Notes under the pieces: generated by a model | The model's input: the letters and a program-made list of their open reading frames with translations, nothing else | Databases searched by the model: none | Told to the model about the DNA's origin: nothing | DNA from: Brevibacillus panacihumi W25 | Lineage (GTDB): Bacteria > Bacillota > Bacilli > Brevibacillales > Brevibacillaceae | Direction: 5' to 3' | Assembly (NCBI RefSeq): GCF_000503775.1 | Contig: NZ_KI629786.1 | Span: 140,001 to 204,000, forward strand | DNA length: 64,000 nucleotides | Position numbers and translations under genes: made by a program | In this document: in pieces, positions 21,174 to 31,550 of the stretch | Layout of the letters: the number at the start of each line of letters is the position of its first letter | How positions within the stretch are numbered: position 1 is the first letter of the stretch

Positions 21174-21506
21174 TTATTTCTCGTTTAGTACCACTGTGAT
21201 GTGGCTTGTGCGTTTATGGATGCGGCTAGCGCGACCCATAGCGCGCGGACGGAAACGCTTCAACGTAGGACCTTGGTCTACGAAGATTTTGCTCACTACC
21301 AGGCTGTTTGGATCCAGCTCGTAGTTGTGCTCAGCGTTTGCAATAGCCGACTTCAAGAGCTTTTCAACAACAGGAGATGCAGCCTTTGGCGTGTGTTTCA
21401 GGATCGCCAACGCTTCACCTACTTGCTTGCCTCTGATCAAGTCAACCACCAGGCGGACTTTACGAGACGCGATGCGAATATTGCGAGCAACTGCTTTTGC
21501 TTCCAT
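21174..21506 (-). CDS. rplV: 50S ribosomal protein L22
   Basis: 110 residues. The beta-hairpin that lines the exit tunnel (around [18 protein letters not shown]) shows no insertion or deletion of the kind tied to macrolide resistance. S10 operon. Confidence 0.98.
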   Translation of the reverse strand: MEAKAVARNIRIASRKVRLVVDLIRGKQVGEALAILKHTPKAASPVVEKLLKSAIANAEHNYELDPNSLVVSKIFVDQGPTLKRFRPRAMGRASRIHKRTSHITVVLNEK

Positions 21507-21535
21507 CTTTGTACCTCCTCTCTGTCAAGAGAAAA

Positions 21536-21817
21536 TTAGCGCTTCTTGGACTTCTTGTCGTTGTCGACGTGACCTTTGAAGGTACGAGTTGGTGCGAATT
21601 CACCCAATTTATGGCCAACCATGTCTTCCGTTACATAAACAGGTACGTGTTTGCGGCCGTCGTAAACTGCAAACGTGTGTCCTACGAAATCAGGGAAGAT
21701 GGTGGATCTACGAGACCAGGTTTTGATCACGCGTTTCTCGTTCTTTTCATTTTGCTCGACAACTTTTTTCATCAAATGGTCATCCACGAAAGGACCCTTT
21801 TTCAAGCTTCGTCCCAT
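21536..21817 (-). CDS. rpsS: 30S ribosomal protein S19
   Basis: 93 residues starting [18 protein letters not shown]. The ATG at 21817 fits the family start. It lies on the 30S head near the A site. S10 operon. Confidence 0.98.
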   Translation of the reverse strand: MGRSLKKGPFVDDHLMKKVVEQNEKNEKRVIKTWSRRSTIFPDFVGHTFAVYDGRKHVPVYVTEDMVGHKLGEFAPTRTFKGHVDNDKKSKKR

Positions 21818-21866
21818 TAGTGAACCTCCCTTCGCCAAAGGCGTTCGGTTATTGTATCAGCCTACC

Positions 21867-22697
21867 TTACTTCTTGCGGCGGCGGATGATGTACTGATTC
21901 GATTTGTTTTTCTTCTTGCGAGTTTTGAGACCCAATGTTGGTTTACCCCAAGGAGTAACTGGAGCTTTACGTCCGATTGGAGCGCGGCCTTCACCACCAC
22001 CGTGTGGGTGATCGTTCGGGTTCATTACGCTACCGCGAACAGTTGGGCGAACACCCAGCCAGCGGGAACGTCCAGCTTTACCGATATTGAGCAGCTCATG
22101 GTCGATGTTACCTACTTGACCGATGGTTGCGCGGCAAACATTGTGGATGCGGCGTGTTTCGCCAGAAGAAAGACGTACGATGACAAACTCTCCGTCACGA
22201 CCCAGCAATTGAGCGGAAGTACCAGCAGCGCGAACCAATTGGCCGCCTTTGCCTGGTTTCAACTCGATGTTGTGGATTGTTGTACCTACTGGAATTTTCT
22301 CCAAAGGCAGAGCGTTACCAGTTTTGATGTCGGCATCTGCACCGGAAACGATCTCGTCGCCCACTTTCAAACCGTGTGGAGCGATGATATAACGCTTTTC
22401 ACCGTCAAGGTAATTGATCAAAGCAATGTTAGCAGAACGGTTTGGATCGTATTCGATCGTAGCTACGCGACCTACGATGCCGTCCTTGTTGCGTTTGAAG
22501 TCAATGATGCGGTATTTGCGTTTATGCCCGCCACCATGATGACGTACTGTAATTCTACCTTGGTTGTTGCGACCAGCTTTTTTGCTCAGAGGCGCCAACA
22601 AGGATTTTTCAGGAGTCGAAGTTGTGATCTCCTCAAATGTAGAAACAGTCATTTGGCGACGAGAAGGAGAAGTCGGTTTAAACTTTTTAATACCCAT
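21867..22697 (-). CDS. rplB: 50S ribosomal protein L2
   Basis: 276 residues. The conserved [18 protein letters not shown] segment holds the histidine located close to the peptidyl transferase centre. L2 is required for subunit joining. S10 operon. Confidence 0.98.
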   Translation of the reverse strand: MGIKKFKPTSPSRRQMTVSTFEEITTSTPEKSLLAPLSKKAGRNNQGRITVRHHGGGHKRKYRIIDFKRNKDGIVGRVATIEYDPNRSANIALINYLDGEKRYIIAPHGLKVGDEIVSGADADIKTGNALPLEKIPVGTTIHNIELKPGKGGQLVRAAGTSAQLLGRDGEFVIVRLSSGETRRIHNVCRATIGQVGNIDHELLNIGKAGRSRWLGVRPTVRGSVMNPNDHPHGGGEGRAPIGRKAPVTPWGKPTLGLKTRKKKNKSNQYIIRRRKK

Positions 22698-22729
22698 GTT
22701 AATACCCTCCTTTTCGGGAATCGTCGGGA

Positions 22730-23020
22730 TTATACGCCCTCGTAGAAGGTCAGGTCTTTGCTGTCATCAGTCAGCTTAACGATCGCTTTCTTCCACTCAG
22801 AAGTATAACCGGAGTATTTTCCATAGCGTTTTGGTTTTGCAGGAACACGGGAAGTGTTTACTGCTTCTACTTTTACGCCGAAAACTTTTTCAACAGCTTG
22901 CTTGATTTCTGTTTTGTTGGCTTTGAGAGGAACTTCGAATACGTACTTCTTCTCAGCCATCATGTCAGTGGTGCGCTCCGTAATGATAGGGCGCTTGAGG
23001 ACATCGTAAAGGCTCTTCAT
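22730..23020 (-). CDS. rplW: 50S ribosomal protein L23
   Basis: 96 residues at the exit tunnel rim, the docking site for trigger factor and SRP. The start overlaps the rplD stop by one base. S10 operon. Confidence 0.98.
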   Translation of the reverse strand: MKSLYDVLKRPIITERTTDMMAEKKYVFEVPLKANKTEIKQAVEKVFGVKVEAVNTSRVPAKPKRYGKYSGYTSEWKKAIVKLTDDSKDLTFYEGV

Positions 23021-23643
23021 TAGGCGAGCACCTCCTCTACTTTCGCAACCGCGTCTTTCGTCACGATTACTTTATCATGCGCTACCAGATCCAGAACGTT
23101 AATGCCTGCAGCATCTACGAACTTAGCACCTGGGATGTTGCGGGAAGAGAGCGCGATGTTTTGATCATACTCGGAAGTAACGATCAGAACTTTGCGATCT
23201 ACTTTCAAGCTGTTCAGAACAGCTGTCATTTCTTTGGTTTTTGGAGCGTTGAAGTTCAAAGCATCCAGAACCAGCAGTTCGTTGTTTTGTACTTTTGTCG
23301 AGAGTGCGGATTTCAGAGCCAAACGGCGAACTTTACGATTCAATTTGTAACCGTATTTGCGCGGAGTTGGTCCGAATACAACACCGCCACCTTTCCATTG
23401 CGGAGAGCGAATGGAACCTTGGCGTGCACGACCTGTACCTTTTTGTCGCCATGGCTTGCGGCCACCACCACGTACTTCAGAACGGTTCTTTACATCGTGT
23501 GTACCTTGGCGTTGGGATGCTTGTTGCATCACGATCGCATCGAACAGAACGGCGTTATTAGGTTCGATCCCAAATACGCTTTCTGCCAATTCGATTTCGC
23601 CAACTTGGGAACCGGTTTGGTTATAGAGAGCTACTTTCGGCAT
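23020..23643 (-). CDS. rplD: 50S ribosomal protein L4
   Basis: 207 residues with the conserved tunnel loop ([20 protein letters not shown]). In E. coli L4 also represses its own operon through the S10 leader. A candidate RNA structure lies one gene upstream here (24341-24440). Confidence 0.98.
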   Translation of the reverse strand: MPKVALYNQTGSQVGEIELAESVFGIEPNNAVLFDAIVMQQASQRQGTHDVKNRSEVRGGGRKPWRQKGTGRARQGSIRSPQWKGGGVVFGPTPRKYGYKLNRKVRRLALKSALSTKVQNNELLVLDALNFNAPKTKEMTAVLNSLKVDRKVLIVTSEYDQNIALSSRNIPGAKFVDAAGINVLDLVAHDKVIVTKDAVAKVEEVLA

Positions 23644-23663
23644 GTCAGTTCCTCCTTTCCTTA

Positions 23664-24293
23664 CTAGTTCTTCTTGACTGCCGTCGATACCAGTACGCAG
23701 CTGTTCTTCGGTCCAGGTACAGAACCTTTTACGAGAATCAGGTTGCGTTCTGCGATGACTTTCACTACTTCCAGGTTTTGAACGGTTACATTGTCGCCGC
23801 CCATTTGTCCTGGCAGGGTTTGACCTTTAAATACGCGGTTAGGAGCTACAGCACCCATAGAACCAGGGCCGCGATGGTAGCGCGAACCGTGAGCCATAGG
23901 ACCGCGGGATTGGTTGTGACGTTTGATCGCACCTTGGAAACCTTTACCTTTGGATACGCCGGCAACGTCTACAATATCTCCCTCAGCAAAAATATCAGCT
24001 TTCAACTCTTGACCTACCTCGAATTCACCGAGGTTTACACCGCGAATTTCACGAACGAAGCGCTTAGGTGCAGTGTTAGCTTTCGCTGCATGGCCTTTTT
24101 CCGGTTTGTTAGCGCGATGCTCTTTTTTGTCTTCAAAACCGATTTGAATTGCTTCGTAACCATCGTTCTCCAGGTCTTTCTTTTGGAGAACCACGTTAGA
24201 ACCAGCTTCGATGACTGTTACAGCGATCGCTGTTCCGTTTGGGCCAAAAACTTGAGTCATTCCAAGTTTTTTACCTAAGATTCCTTTGGTCAT
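23664..24293 (-). CDS. rplC: 50S ribosomal protein L3
   Basis: 209 residues starting [20 protein letters not shown]. The central extension ([15 protein letters not shown]) reaches toward the peptidyl transferase centre. The ATG at 24293 is chosen by family fit; an AGGAGGTG site precedes it. Unusually, 146 bases separate it from rpsJ. Confidence 0.98.
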   Translation of the reverse strand: MTKGILGKKLGMTQVFGPNGTAIAVTVIEAGSNVVLQKKDLENDGYEAIQIGFEDKKEHRANKPEKGHAAKANTAPKRFVREIRGVNLGEFEVGQELKADIFAEGDIVDVAGVSKGKGFQGAIKRHNQSRGPMAHGSRYHRGPGSMGAVAPNRVFKGQTLPGQMGGDNVTVQNLEVVKVIAERNLILVKGSVPGPKNSCVLVSTAVKKN

Positions 24294-24340
24294 TTGTGCC
24301 ACCTCCTGTACATATTTCACAAAAACAGTATTGTTGTATC

Positions 24341-24439
24341 AAGTCCCTACCGATGCGCAGGGGTGCCATTTTAAGGGTTTGTTGCTTGTTGTAACACGCT
24401 CATCAAGACAACGGCTGCGCGTGTATCGCGTTTGGGACT

Positions 24440-24440
<1 letters not shown>
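24341..24440 (-). ncRNA. Candidate structured mRNA element between rpsJ and rplC
   Basis: Three nested pairings can be read on the mRNA strand. The outer is AAGTCCC (24440-24434) with GGGACTT (24347-24341). The middle is CGAT plus GCGCAG (24428-24425 and 24420-24415) with CTGCGCATCG (24360-24351). The inner is GTTGT (24412-24408) with ACAAC (24392-24388). The element begins at the last base of the rpsJ stop codon and fills an unusually long gap in the S10 operon. It has no U-run. Function is unknown; an autoregulatory site for a ribosomal protein is one possibility. Confidence 0.45.
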
Positions 24441-24775
<335 letters not shown>

Positions 24776-24807
24776 TTAAACAGACATTTCTCCGTGGAAA
24801 TATCCTG

Positions 24808-24836
24808 CACCCCGGTCATGGCAAAGGGGCCGGGTG
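24808..24836 (-). promoter_or_regulatory. Hairpin in the rpsJ leader
   Basis: On the mRNA strand CACCCGG pairs with CCGGGGTG (arms at 24830-24836 and 24808-24815, one bulge). It lies within the roughly 130-base leader between the promoter and rpsJ. Apart from this hairpin, the 24749-25102 gap holds only the two promoter regions. Confidence 0.35.
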
Positions 24837-24883
24837 TGTCAGCAACCTCCCACATCATCGCAAGTCCATGACCAACATTACAT

Positions 24884-24912
24884 ATTGTACTAAAATCCTT
24901 TGGGCAACGCAA
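24884..24912 (-). promoter_or_regulatory. Sigma-A promoter of the S10 operon
   Basis: On the minus strand: -35 TTGCGT (24912-24907), 17-base spacer, -10 TACAAT (24889-24884). It lies about 135 bases before rpsJ, which gives a leader of that length. Confidence 0.65.
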
Positions 24913-25102
24913 GTTATTTCTGTATTTCCGCCGAATTCTTGTACAAGCAAATCTCGTAACGAGACTCACCCTGCCTATATTACCGATTCTGCTACAGAAA
25001 GGCAAGCGGGATTCCCTGCCAACTCCTGCTCTTCCCTTTCTATAATAGAAGGAACCCGCTATACTTAGGAGGAGACACGTGCGCAGAGGAGGCCTTTTCA
25101 CT

Positions 25103-25492
25103 ATGGTTGAAGGCAATACTTATTATGAAATGATCGGCGGAGCGGATACCTTGGCACGCCTTGTAGATACATTTTACGACTTAGTCATCCAACATCCGGA
25201 TCTTTCTCCCTTGTTTCCCGACGACCTGTCTGATGTAAAAGAGAGACAGTACCAGTTCCTCACTCAATTCTTGGGAGGCCCTGCTCTCTACACCGAGAAA
25301 CACGGGCATCCGATGCTGCGGGCTCGACACCTGCGTTTTCCGATCGGGCCGACACAAGCCGAAGCCTGGCTTGCCTGCATGAGCGAAGCAATGGATCGCA
25401 CGGGGCTGCCGGAAGAACCGCGCCAGCAAATCTTCGAGCGCCTTCGTTTGACCGCCCACCATATGGTCAACCAATGGGAGCAGGCGGAATAA
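25103..25492 (+). CDS. Truncated hemoglobin, group II (YjbI-like)
   Basis: 129 residues from the ATG at 25103 (MVEGNTYYEM). Globin residues visible are Tyr25 (B10), Phe38 (CD1), proximal His76 in RARH (F8) and Trp89 (G8), the group II set. It closely resembles B. subtilis YjbI, with the shared FLTQ-LGGP-LYTE-HGHPMLRARH block. Such proteins bind O2 or NO; the physiological role is uncertain. An in-frame GTG at 25079 has an equally good AGGAGG site, so the protein could be 8 residues longer. A TATAAT at 25041-25046 could serve as its -10. It is transcribed divergently from the S10 operon. Confidence 0.88.
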   Translation: MVEGNTYYEMIGGADTLARLVDTFYDLVIQHPDLSPLFPDDLSDVKERQYQFLTQFLGGPALYTEKHGHPMLRARHLRFPIGPTQAEAWLACMSEAMDRTGLPEEPRQQIFERLRLTAHHMVNQWEQAE

Positions 25493-25522
25493 TGGTCAAA
25501 AAGAAGCGTAGGGAGTGATTCC

Positions 25523-26449
25523 CTACGCTTTTGTTGTCGCATCGACCGCGGATTTCGCAACCGGCTGAGGCAGCTTCTTGGAACCCAAATAGACGCCGGC
25601 CACAATCATGCACAAAGCAAGTACATGAATCAATTGCAGCTTTTCACCTAAAAATATCGCCGCAAACACGAGACTGGCCAAGGGCATTCCATTTAAAAAG
25701 ACGGCTGTTCGGCTAGCTCCAAGCTGCCGGATGCCGTAATTCCAGCCTACTGTGCCCAACGCCGAAGAAAAGACTGCGGACACCAGAATGACCAGCCATT
25801 GAAATGGACTAATTTCCATGCTCATATAATAGGTTACGGGTTTGTCGAGTAAAGCGACTGACCAAAGAAAGACCATCCCGAAAACCTGCGCCAATGCCGT
25901 AATCAGAAGCACAGGCACTCCCCTCATCACCAGCTTGCGAATCAATAGACCCCCGGTCACGTACATCAGCATGGAGAAAAACATAACCGCATCTCCCCAG
26001 CCGCTAACCTTCAGGCTTCCATGTTGAGAAAGAACAACTACCAGGACACCCGAAAAACCAACTCCAATTCCGAGTGCTTTACGCCAAGACATAGGTTCAC
26101 CTAAAAAAAGCATTGCCAACAATCCGGTAGCCAACGGGTTCAATCCCAAAATGAGTGAGCCATTGCCAGCGGTTGTATACTGAACGCCAATGGCCATTGT
26201 AATCTGATGCAGAGCAATCGAGGTCGCCCCAATCCCCGCCAGGAGCAGCCATTCCATTTTCGCCATCCGCAGACGCTTTCGGTACGCCCAGATGATCGGG
26301 ATAAAACAGGCGGCAGCCAATGCCATGCGCAGCGATGAAACAAATAACGGAGGGAACGTGGTCAGGTATTTCACCATCACTACGTTTAGTCCCCATATGG
26401 AGACTACCCCCGCCAACATGATAAATAGTAACCCTTCTTTATTTTTCAT
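25523..26449 (-). CDS. EamA/DMT-family membrane transporter
   Basis: About 308 residues with ten membrane helices in two EamA repeats (residues about 8-135 and 148-290). These drug/metabolite exporters move amino acids, nucleotides or other small solutes; the substrate cannot be inferred. The ATG at 26449 (MKNKEGLLFIML) follows GGGAG/AAGG, while an ATG five codons upstream lacks a site. It lies downstream of tuf on the same strand but behind the tuf terminator, and converges on the globin gene. Not part of the conserved ribosomal block, so probably a lineage-specific insertion. Confidence 0.85.
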   Translation of the reverse strand: MKNKEGLLFIMLAGVVSIWGLNVVMVKYLTTFPPLFVSSLRMALAAACFIPIIWAYRKRLRMAKMEWLLLAGIGATSIALHQITMAIGVQYTTAGNGSLILGLNPLATGLLAMLFLGEPMSWRKALGIGVGFSGVLVVVLSQHGSLKVSGWGDAVMFFSMLMYVTGGLLIRKLVMRGVPVLLITALAQVFGMVFLWSVALLDKPVTYYMSMEISPFQWLVILVSAVFSSALGTVGWNYGIRQLGASRTAVFLNGMPLASLVFAAIFLGEKLQLIHVLALCMIVAGVYLGSKKLPQPVAKSAVDATTKA

Positions 26450-26567
26450 TGCCTTGTCTCCCATCGCGTACGTTCCAAATCATGCTGGTATTGTAGCACA
26501 TCCTCCTTGTCATCTGCTGTAGAAGGATTTAGATTACCGTTATTGGAAAAATCGATTATGAAACGGC

Positions 26568-26605
26568 AAAAAGACCTGGCAACCAAAATGGTTGTCAGGT
26601 CTTTT
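26568..26605 (-). terminator. Intrinsic terminator after tuf
   Basis: On the minus strand AAAAGACCTGACAACC pairs with GGTTGCCAGGTCTTTT (one mismatch) around a short loop, followed by further T. It ends the str operon. Confidence 0.9.
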
Positions 26606-26618
26606 ACTATGGCAATCA

Positions 26619-27809
26619 TTAAGCTTCGATGGAAGCAACTACGCCAGCGCCTACTGTACGGCCACCTTCGCGGATCGCGAAGCGAGTACCTTGTTCCATC
26701 GCTACTGGAGCGATCAGTTCAACGGTGAACTCAGTGTTGTCGCCAGGCATGATCATTTCAACGCCTTCTGGCAGTTGGATGATACCTGTAACGTCAGTTG
26801 TACGGAAGTAGAATTGTGGACGGTAGTTAGCAAAGAAAGGAGTGTGACGTCCGCCTTCTTCTTTGGACAGAACGTAAACTTCTGCTTTGAACTTAGTGTA
26901 AGGCTTAACGGAACCTGGTTTCGCCAAGCATTGTCCACGCTCGATGTCTTTACGGTCTACACCGCGCAGCAGAGCACCGATGTTGTCACCAGCTTCAGCT
27001 TGATCCAGCAATTTGCGGAACATCTCAACACCAGTAACTGTGGAAGTTTTTGTTTCCTCAGCCAGACCGATGATTTCTACTGGGTCACCAACTTTAACGA
27101 TACCGCGCTCTACACGACCGGTAGCAACAGTACCACGACCAGTAATGGTGAACACGTCCTCAACTGGCATCAGGAAAGGCTTGTCAGTTGCACGCTCAGG
27201 AGTTGGGATGTAAGTATCTACAGCTTCCATCAGCTCAACAACTTTTTGTGCCCATTCGCCAGTTGGATTGTCCAAAGCTTCTTTAGCAGAACCTTTGATT
27301 ACTGGAGTATCGTCACCTGGGAACTCGTATTGAGACAACAGGTCACGGATTTCCATTTCAACCAGTTCGAGCAACTCTTCATCGTCTACCATGTCACATT
27401 TGTTCATGAATACTACGATGTAAGGTACGCCTACTTGTTTGGAGAGCAGGATGTGCTCGCGAGTTTGTGGCATTGGGCCATCCGCTGCGGATACAACCAG
27501 GATCGCTCCATCCATTTGAGCAGCACCAGTAATCATGTTTTTCACATAGTCCGCGTGACCAGGGCAGTCAACGTGAGCATAGTGACGGTTCTCAGTTTCG
27601 TACTCAACGTGAGAAGTGTTGATTGTGATACCGCGCTCTTTTTCTTCAGGAGCAGCATCGATCGCAGCATAGTTCATAGCTTTTGCATTACCTTTTTGCG
27701 CCAATACAGTTGTGATGGCAGCAGTCAGGGTAGTTTTACCGTGGTCAACGTGACCAATGGTACCGATGTTAACGTGCGGTTTAGAACGCTCAAATTTTTC
27801 TTTTGCCAT
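26619..27809 (-). CDS. tuf: Elongation factor Tu
   Basis: 396 residues. GTPase motifs [14 protein letters not shown] and NKCD are intact. It delivers aminoacyl-tRNA to the ribosomal A site. Last gene of the str operon, followed by a strong terminator and preceded by a structured 121-base gap. Confidence 0.99.
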   Translation of the reverse strand: MAKEKFERSKPHVNIGTIGHVDHGKTTLTAAITTVLAQKGNAKAMNYAAIDAAPEEKERGITINTSHVEYETENRHYAHVDCPGHADYVKNMITGAAQMDGAILVVSAADGPMPQTREHILLSKQVGVPYIVVFMNKCDMVDDEELLELVEMEIRDLLSQYEFPGDDTPVIKGSAKEALDNPTGEWAQKVVELMEAVDTYIPTPERATDKPFLMPVEDVFTITGRGTVATGRVERGIVKVGDPVEIIGLAEETKTSTVTGVEMFRKLLDQAEAGDNIGALLRGVDRKDIERGQCLAKPGSVKPYTKFKAEVYVLSKEEGGRHTPFFANYRPQFYFRTTDVTGIIQLPEGVEMIMPGDNTEFTVELIAPVAMEQGTRFAIREGGRTVGAGVVASIEA

Positions 27810-27852
27810 GAGAGCTAAAGCCTCCTTAAATGATAAGGGTTTATAGTGTTAA

Positions 27853-27901
27853 GAAAGGTTTACCCTACCTTGTGGTTTCCCACCAATATTGTAAACCTTT
27901 C
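27853..27901 (-). promoter_or_regulatory. Hairpin in the fusA-tuf gap
   Basis: On the mRNA strand GAAAGGTTTAC (27901-27891) pairs perfectly with GTAAACCTTTC (27863-27853). The 27-base interval contains a smaller GGTGG/CCAC hairpin. There is no U-run, so processing or translational control is more likely than termination. The 121-base gap holds no other recognised feature. Confidence 0.5.
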
Positions 27902-27930
27902 TCGTTTCCAAATAAAGTCGTGCGCGGAAA

Positions 27931-30009
27931 TTATTCGCCTTTGGATTTCTTGATGATCTCTTCGGAGATGAATTTTGGTACCTCTTCGTAGTGATCGATC
28001 TCCATGGAGTAGGTTCCGCGACCTTGTGTACGGGAGCGAAGAACTGTGGAGTAGCCGAACATCTCGGAGAGCGGCACCATTGCACGGATGGCTTGTGCGT
28101 TTGCACGAGCTTCCATACCTTCGATGCGGCCACGGCGGGAGTTCAGGTCACCCATTACGTCACCCATGTACTCTTCAGGCATAACTACTTCTACTTTCAT
28201 GATTGGCTCAAGGAGTACAGCGCCACATTTTTTCGCAGCTTCTTTCAGAGCGAGAGAACCTGCTACTTTAAATGCCATCTCGGAGGAGTCGACGTCATGG
28301 TAGCTACCGTCTACGATAGTAGCTTTGATATCAACCAGCGGGAAGCCGGCGATAACACCATTTTTCATCGCTTCTTCGATACCTGCTTGAACAGCAGGGA
28401 TGTACTCTCTCGGTACCACACCACCGACAATTTTGTTTTCAAACTGGAAGCCTTGACCTGGTTCGAGCGGAGCAAATTCCACCCAAACGTGACCGTATTG
28501 ACCACGACCACCGGACTGACGAACGAATTTACCTTCCACTTTCGCTGCATTGCGGAATGTTTCACGATATGCAACTTGTGGAGCACCTACGTTCGCTTCC
28601 ACTTTGAATTCACGTTTCATACGGTCAACGATGATCTCCAGGTGAAGCTCACCCATACCGGAGATGATGGTTTGACCAGTTTCTTCATCCGTGCGAGTTC
28701 TGAACGTAGGATCCTCTTCAGCCAGCTTGGACAGGGCGATACCCATCTTGTCTTGGTCTGCTTTGGATTTTGGTTCGATCGCAACGGAGATAACTGGCTC
28801 TGGGAATACCATGGACTCCAGGATCACTGGGGCCTTTTCATCACACAGAGTGTCACCAGTTGTCGTATCTTTCAAACCTACTGCAGCAGCGATATCACCG
28901 GAGTAAACCGTTTGGATTTCTTCGCGGTGGTTTGCGTGCATTTGCAGGATGCGGCCTACACGCTCACGCTTGCCTTTCGTAGAGTTCAGTACGTAAGAAC
29001 CGGAGTTCATTACACCAGAGTAAACACGGAAGAAAGTCAGACGACCAACATACGGGTCAGTCATGATCTTGAAAGCAAGAGCAGAGAACGGACCATTGTC
29101 GTCAGCTGGACGAGTCACTTCTTCTTCGGAATCTGGCAACGTACCTTTGATTGCTGGAATGTCGATTGGAGAAGGCAGGTAAGAAACTACGTTGTCCAGC
29201 ATTGGCTGTACGCCTTTGTTGCGGTAGGAAGAACCGCACATTACTGGAACGAGTTTTACCTCGATGGTACCTTTGCGCAGTGCTGCACGAATTTCATCGT
29301 TAGTCAGCTCTTCGCCTTCCAGGTACTTCATCATCAGCTCTTCATCTTGCTCTGCAGCCGCTTCAACCAATTTCAGACGAAGCTCTTCGCACTTCTCTTT
29401 CAGGTCTTCAGGGATATCTACAGCATCAGATGTTTTACCCAAGTCATCGGTATAAATGATCGCTTTCATCTCGATCAAGTCTACCATGCCTTTGAACTGG
29501 TCTTCTGCACCGATTGGATATTGGATCGCTACCGGGTTAGCGCCCAGACGTGTGCGGATTTGCTCCAGGCACATGTCGAAGTTCGCCCCGATGATGTCCA
29601 TTTTGTTGATGTAGCAAAGGCGCGGAACGCCGTATTTGTCAGCCTGACGCCATACGGTCTCAGTCTGAGGCTCTACACCGCCTTTTGCGTCAAAAACGGT
29701 TACAGCACCGTCAAGAACGCGCAAGGAGCGCTCAACTTCAACAGTGAAGTCTACGTGTCCAGGCGTATCGATGATGTTGATTCGATGACCTTTCCACTGA
29801 GCGGTAGTAGCAGCAGATGTGATGGTGATACCGCGCTCTTGTTCTTGTTCCATCCAGTCCATGGTGGCGGCACCTTCGTGCGTTTCACCAATTTTATGAA
29901 CGCGACCGGTATAGAACAGAATACGCTCTGTCGTTGTCGTCTTACCAGCATCAATGTGAGCCATGATACCGATATTACGCGTATTCGCTAAAGAGAACTC
30001 GCGAGCCAT
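27931..30009 (-). CDS. fusA: Elongation factor G
   Basis: 692 residues. G1 motif [13 protein letters not shown]3 DTPGH, G4 NKMD, then domains II-V, with GRGQYGHV in domain IV. It drives translocation. The ATG at 30009 ([14 protein letters not shown]) is chosen by family fit and a GGAG site 9 bases upstream. Confidence 0.99.
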   Translation of the reverse strand: MAREFSLANTRNIGIMAHIDAGKTTTTERILFYTGRVHKIGETHEGAATMDWMEQEQERGITITSAATTAQWKGHRINIIDTPGHVDFTVEVERSLRVLDGAVTVFDAKGGVEPQTETVWRQADKYGVPRLCYINKMDIIGANFDMCLEQIRTRLGANPVAIQYPIGAEDQFKGMVDLIEMKAIIYTDDLGKTSDAVDIPEDLKEKCEELRLKLVEAAAEQDEELMMKYLEGEELTNDEIRAALRKGTIEVKLVPVMCGSSYRNKGVQPMLDNVVSYLPSPIDIPAIKGTLPDSEEEVTRPADDNGPFSALAFKIMTDPYVGRLTFFRVYSGVMNSGSYVLNSTKGKRERVGRILQMHANHREEIQTVYSGDIAAAVGLKDTTTGDTLCDEKAPVILESMVFPEPVISVAIEPKSKADQDKMGIALSKLAEEDPTFRTRTDEETGQTIISGMGELHLEIIVDRMKREFKVEANVGAPQVAYRETFRNAAKVEGKFVRQSGGRGQYGHVWVEFAPLEPGQGFQFENKIVGGVVPREYIPAVQAGIEEAMKNGVIAGFPLVDIKATIVDGSYHDVDSSEMAFKVAGSLALKEAAKKCGAVLLEPIMKVEVVMPEEYMGDVMGDLNSRRGRIEGMEARANAQAIRAMVPLSEMFGYSTVLRSRTQGRGTYSMEIDHYEEVPKFISEEIIKKSKGE

Positions 30010-30078
30010 TAGGTGTGCTCCTTCCATACTCGAGTGTAAAAAGATAAGGGTGTCCAAAACAGACACCCGTTTTGGATC

Positions 30079-30549
30079 CTACCAACGATAGTGTGCGAAC
30101 GCTTTGTTTGCTTCTGCCATTTTGTGCGTATCTTCACGCTTTTTCACGGCAGCACCAGTGTTGTTCGCTGCATCCATGATTTCATTAGCCAGACGTTGTT
30201 CCATGGTTTTCTCTCCACGGTTACGGGAGTAGTTAACCATCCAACGAAGACCGAGTGTAGTGCGGCGCTCAGGCTTCACTTCGATCGGTACTTGGTAGTT
30301 AGCACCACCTACACGGCGAGCTTTTACTTCCAGTACTGGCATTACGTTTTTCAGTGCTTCTTCAAACACTTCCATCGGGTTGCGACCTGTGCGCTCCTGG
30401 ATGATGTTAAATGCGTTGTAGAGGATGTTTTGAGCTACACCGCGCTTACCATCCAACATCAAACGGTTAATCAAACGAGTAACCAGCTTGCTGTTGTAAA
30501 TAGGATCAGGCAGCACGTCACGACGGGCTACAGGACCTTTACGAGGCAT
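30079..30549 (-). CDS. rpsG: 30S ribosomal protein S7
   Basis: 156 residues starting [20 protein letters not shown]. Primary assembly protein of the 30S head at the E site. str operon order rpsL-rpsG-fusA-tuf. Confidence 0.98.
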   Translation of the reverse strand: MPRKGPVARRDVLPDPIYNSKLVTRLINRLMLDGKRGVAQNILYNAFNIIQERTGRNPMEVFEEALKNVMPVLEVKARRVGGANYQVPIEVKPERRTTLGLRWMVNYSRNRGEKTMEQRLANEIMDAANNTGAAVKKREDTHKMAEANKAFAHYRW

Positions 30550-30603
30550 CGTATTCCCTCCTTCTTTTCGATATCAAATTACGCCACTTCACAGGCGTTT
30601 TTC

Positions 30604-31038
30604 TTATTTTTTAGCTGCTGCTTGACCTGGTTTTGGACGCTTGGTACCGTATTTGGAACGACCTTGTTTACGGTTGTTCACACCAGCAGTGTCAAGAGCA
30701 CCACGAACGATATGGTAGCGTACCCCTGGCAAGTCTTTTACACGACCGCCGCGCACCAGCACGACGCTATGCTCTTGCAGGTTGTGGCCGATACCACCGA
30801 TGTAAGCTGTTACCTCGATTCCGTTAGTCAAACGCACACGAGCGTATTTACGCAACGCGGAGTTCGGTTTTTTCGGAGTCATGGTACCTACACGAGTGCA
30901 AACACCACGTTTTTGAGGAGAGCTTTGGTTGGTTTGGCTTTTCTTGAAGCTGTTGTACCCTTTTTGCAGAGCTGGGGACTTCGACTTCACAACCTTATCC
31001 TCGCGACCTTTACGCACCAATTGGTTAATTGTAGGCAT
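30604..31038 (-). CDS. rpsL: 30S ribosomal protein S12
   Basis: 144 residues starting [16 protein letters not shown]. The decoding-centre loops [11 protein letters not shown] and [13 protein letters not shown] are wild type in sequence, so no streptomycin-resistance change is visible. First gene of the str operon. Confidence 0.98.
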   Translation of the reverse strand: MPTINQLVRKGREDKVVKSKSPALQKGYNSFKKSQTNQSSPQKRGVCTRVGTMTPKKPNSALRKYARVRLTNGIEVTAYIGGIGHNLQEHSVVLVRGGRVKDLPGVRYHIVRGALDTAGVNNRKQGRSKYGTKRPKPGQAAAKK

Positions 31039-31159
31039 GATGTTACCTCCCTTCTTAATACCCAATCTCAAGACCACAGATCCAGGTGAGTCATTTTGGG
31101 GTCAAATAGAAAGTTCTTGTCCAGTGTGACGCAACGCGGAACACCAAACAAAAACATCG

Positions 31160-31414
31160 TTAACCACTTTTTTTAATCGCGGCCGTTGCCGCTCCCACTT
31201 CAATTCCGCACACCTTGCCTAATCGGCGCATGGAATCCACATGGATGACTGGCACACCCTTCTCTTTGCAAAGGAGCTCGACCTTTTGGGTCAAACGCCG
31301 ATCGGCATCATCTGCGATATAGACCGTTTCTACTTGTCCGTTTTCCACGGCTTTCATCGTTTGCTTGATTCCGATGGTTAACTCCTTGGCCCGCTCTACT
31401 TTTTCATAAGACAT
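31160..31414 (-). CDS. L7Ae-family ribosomal/K-turn-binding protein (YbxF-like)
   Basis: 84 residues from the ATG at 31414 (MSYEKVERAK). L7Ae/L30e fold with the GKVCGIEVGAATAAI motif. B. subtilis YbxF, in the same place between rpoC and rpsL, binds K-turn RNA and the ribosome. An ATG three codons upstream lies within 2 bases of the GGAGG site and is less likely. Confidence 0.9.
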   Translation of the reverse strand: MSYEKVERAKELTIGIKQTMKAVENGQVETVYIADDADRRLTQKVELLCKEKGVPVIHVDSMRRLGKVCGIEVGAATAAIKKSG

Positions 31415-31513
31415 GATGATCATATCCTCCAAAGTACAGATGTCAGGCACACTAGAACATAATAGCAGGTAGGCTATTAGATGTCAATGCCCGTTTCTCA
31501 TATTTTTTAGTGG

Positions 31514-31541
31514 AGAAAACGCCCGCCATACGACGGGCGTT
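31514..31541 (-). terminator. Intrinsic terminator after rpoC
   Basis: On the minus strand AACGCCCG pairs with CGGGCGTT, followed by TTCTCC. The U-run is short. It ends the rpoB-rpoC transcript before the L7Ae gene. Confidence 0.65.
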
Positions 31542-31550
31542 TCACCTTGT

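Noticed and set aside
27991..29991. Long open frame (666 codons) on the plus strand opposite fusA
   Set aside because: Entirely antisense to EF-G; long antisense frames here arise from the codon bias of highly expressed genes. No binding site or recognisable domain.
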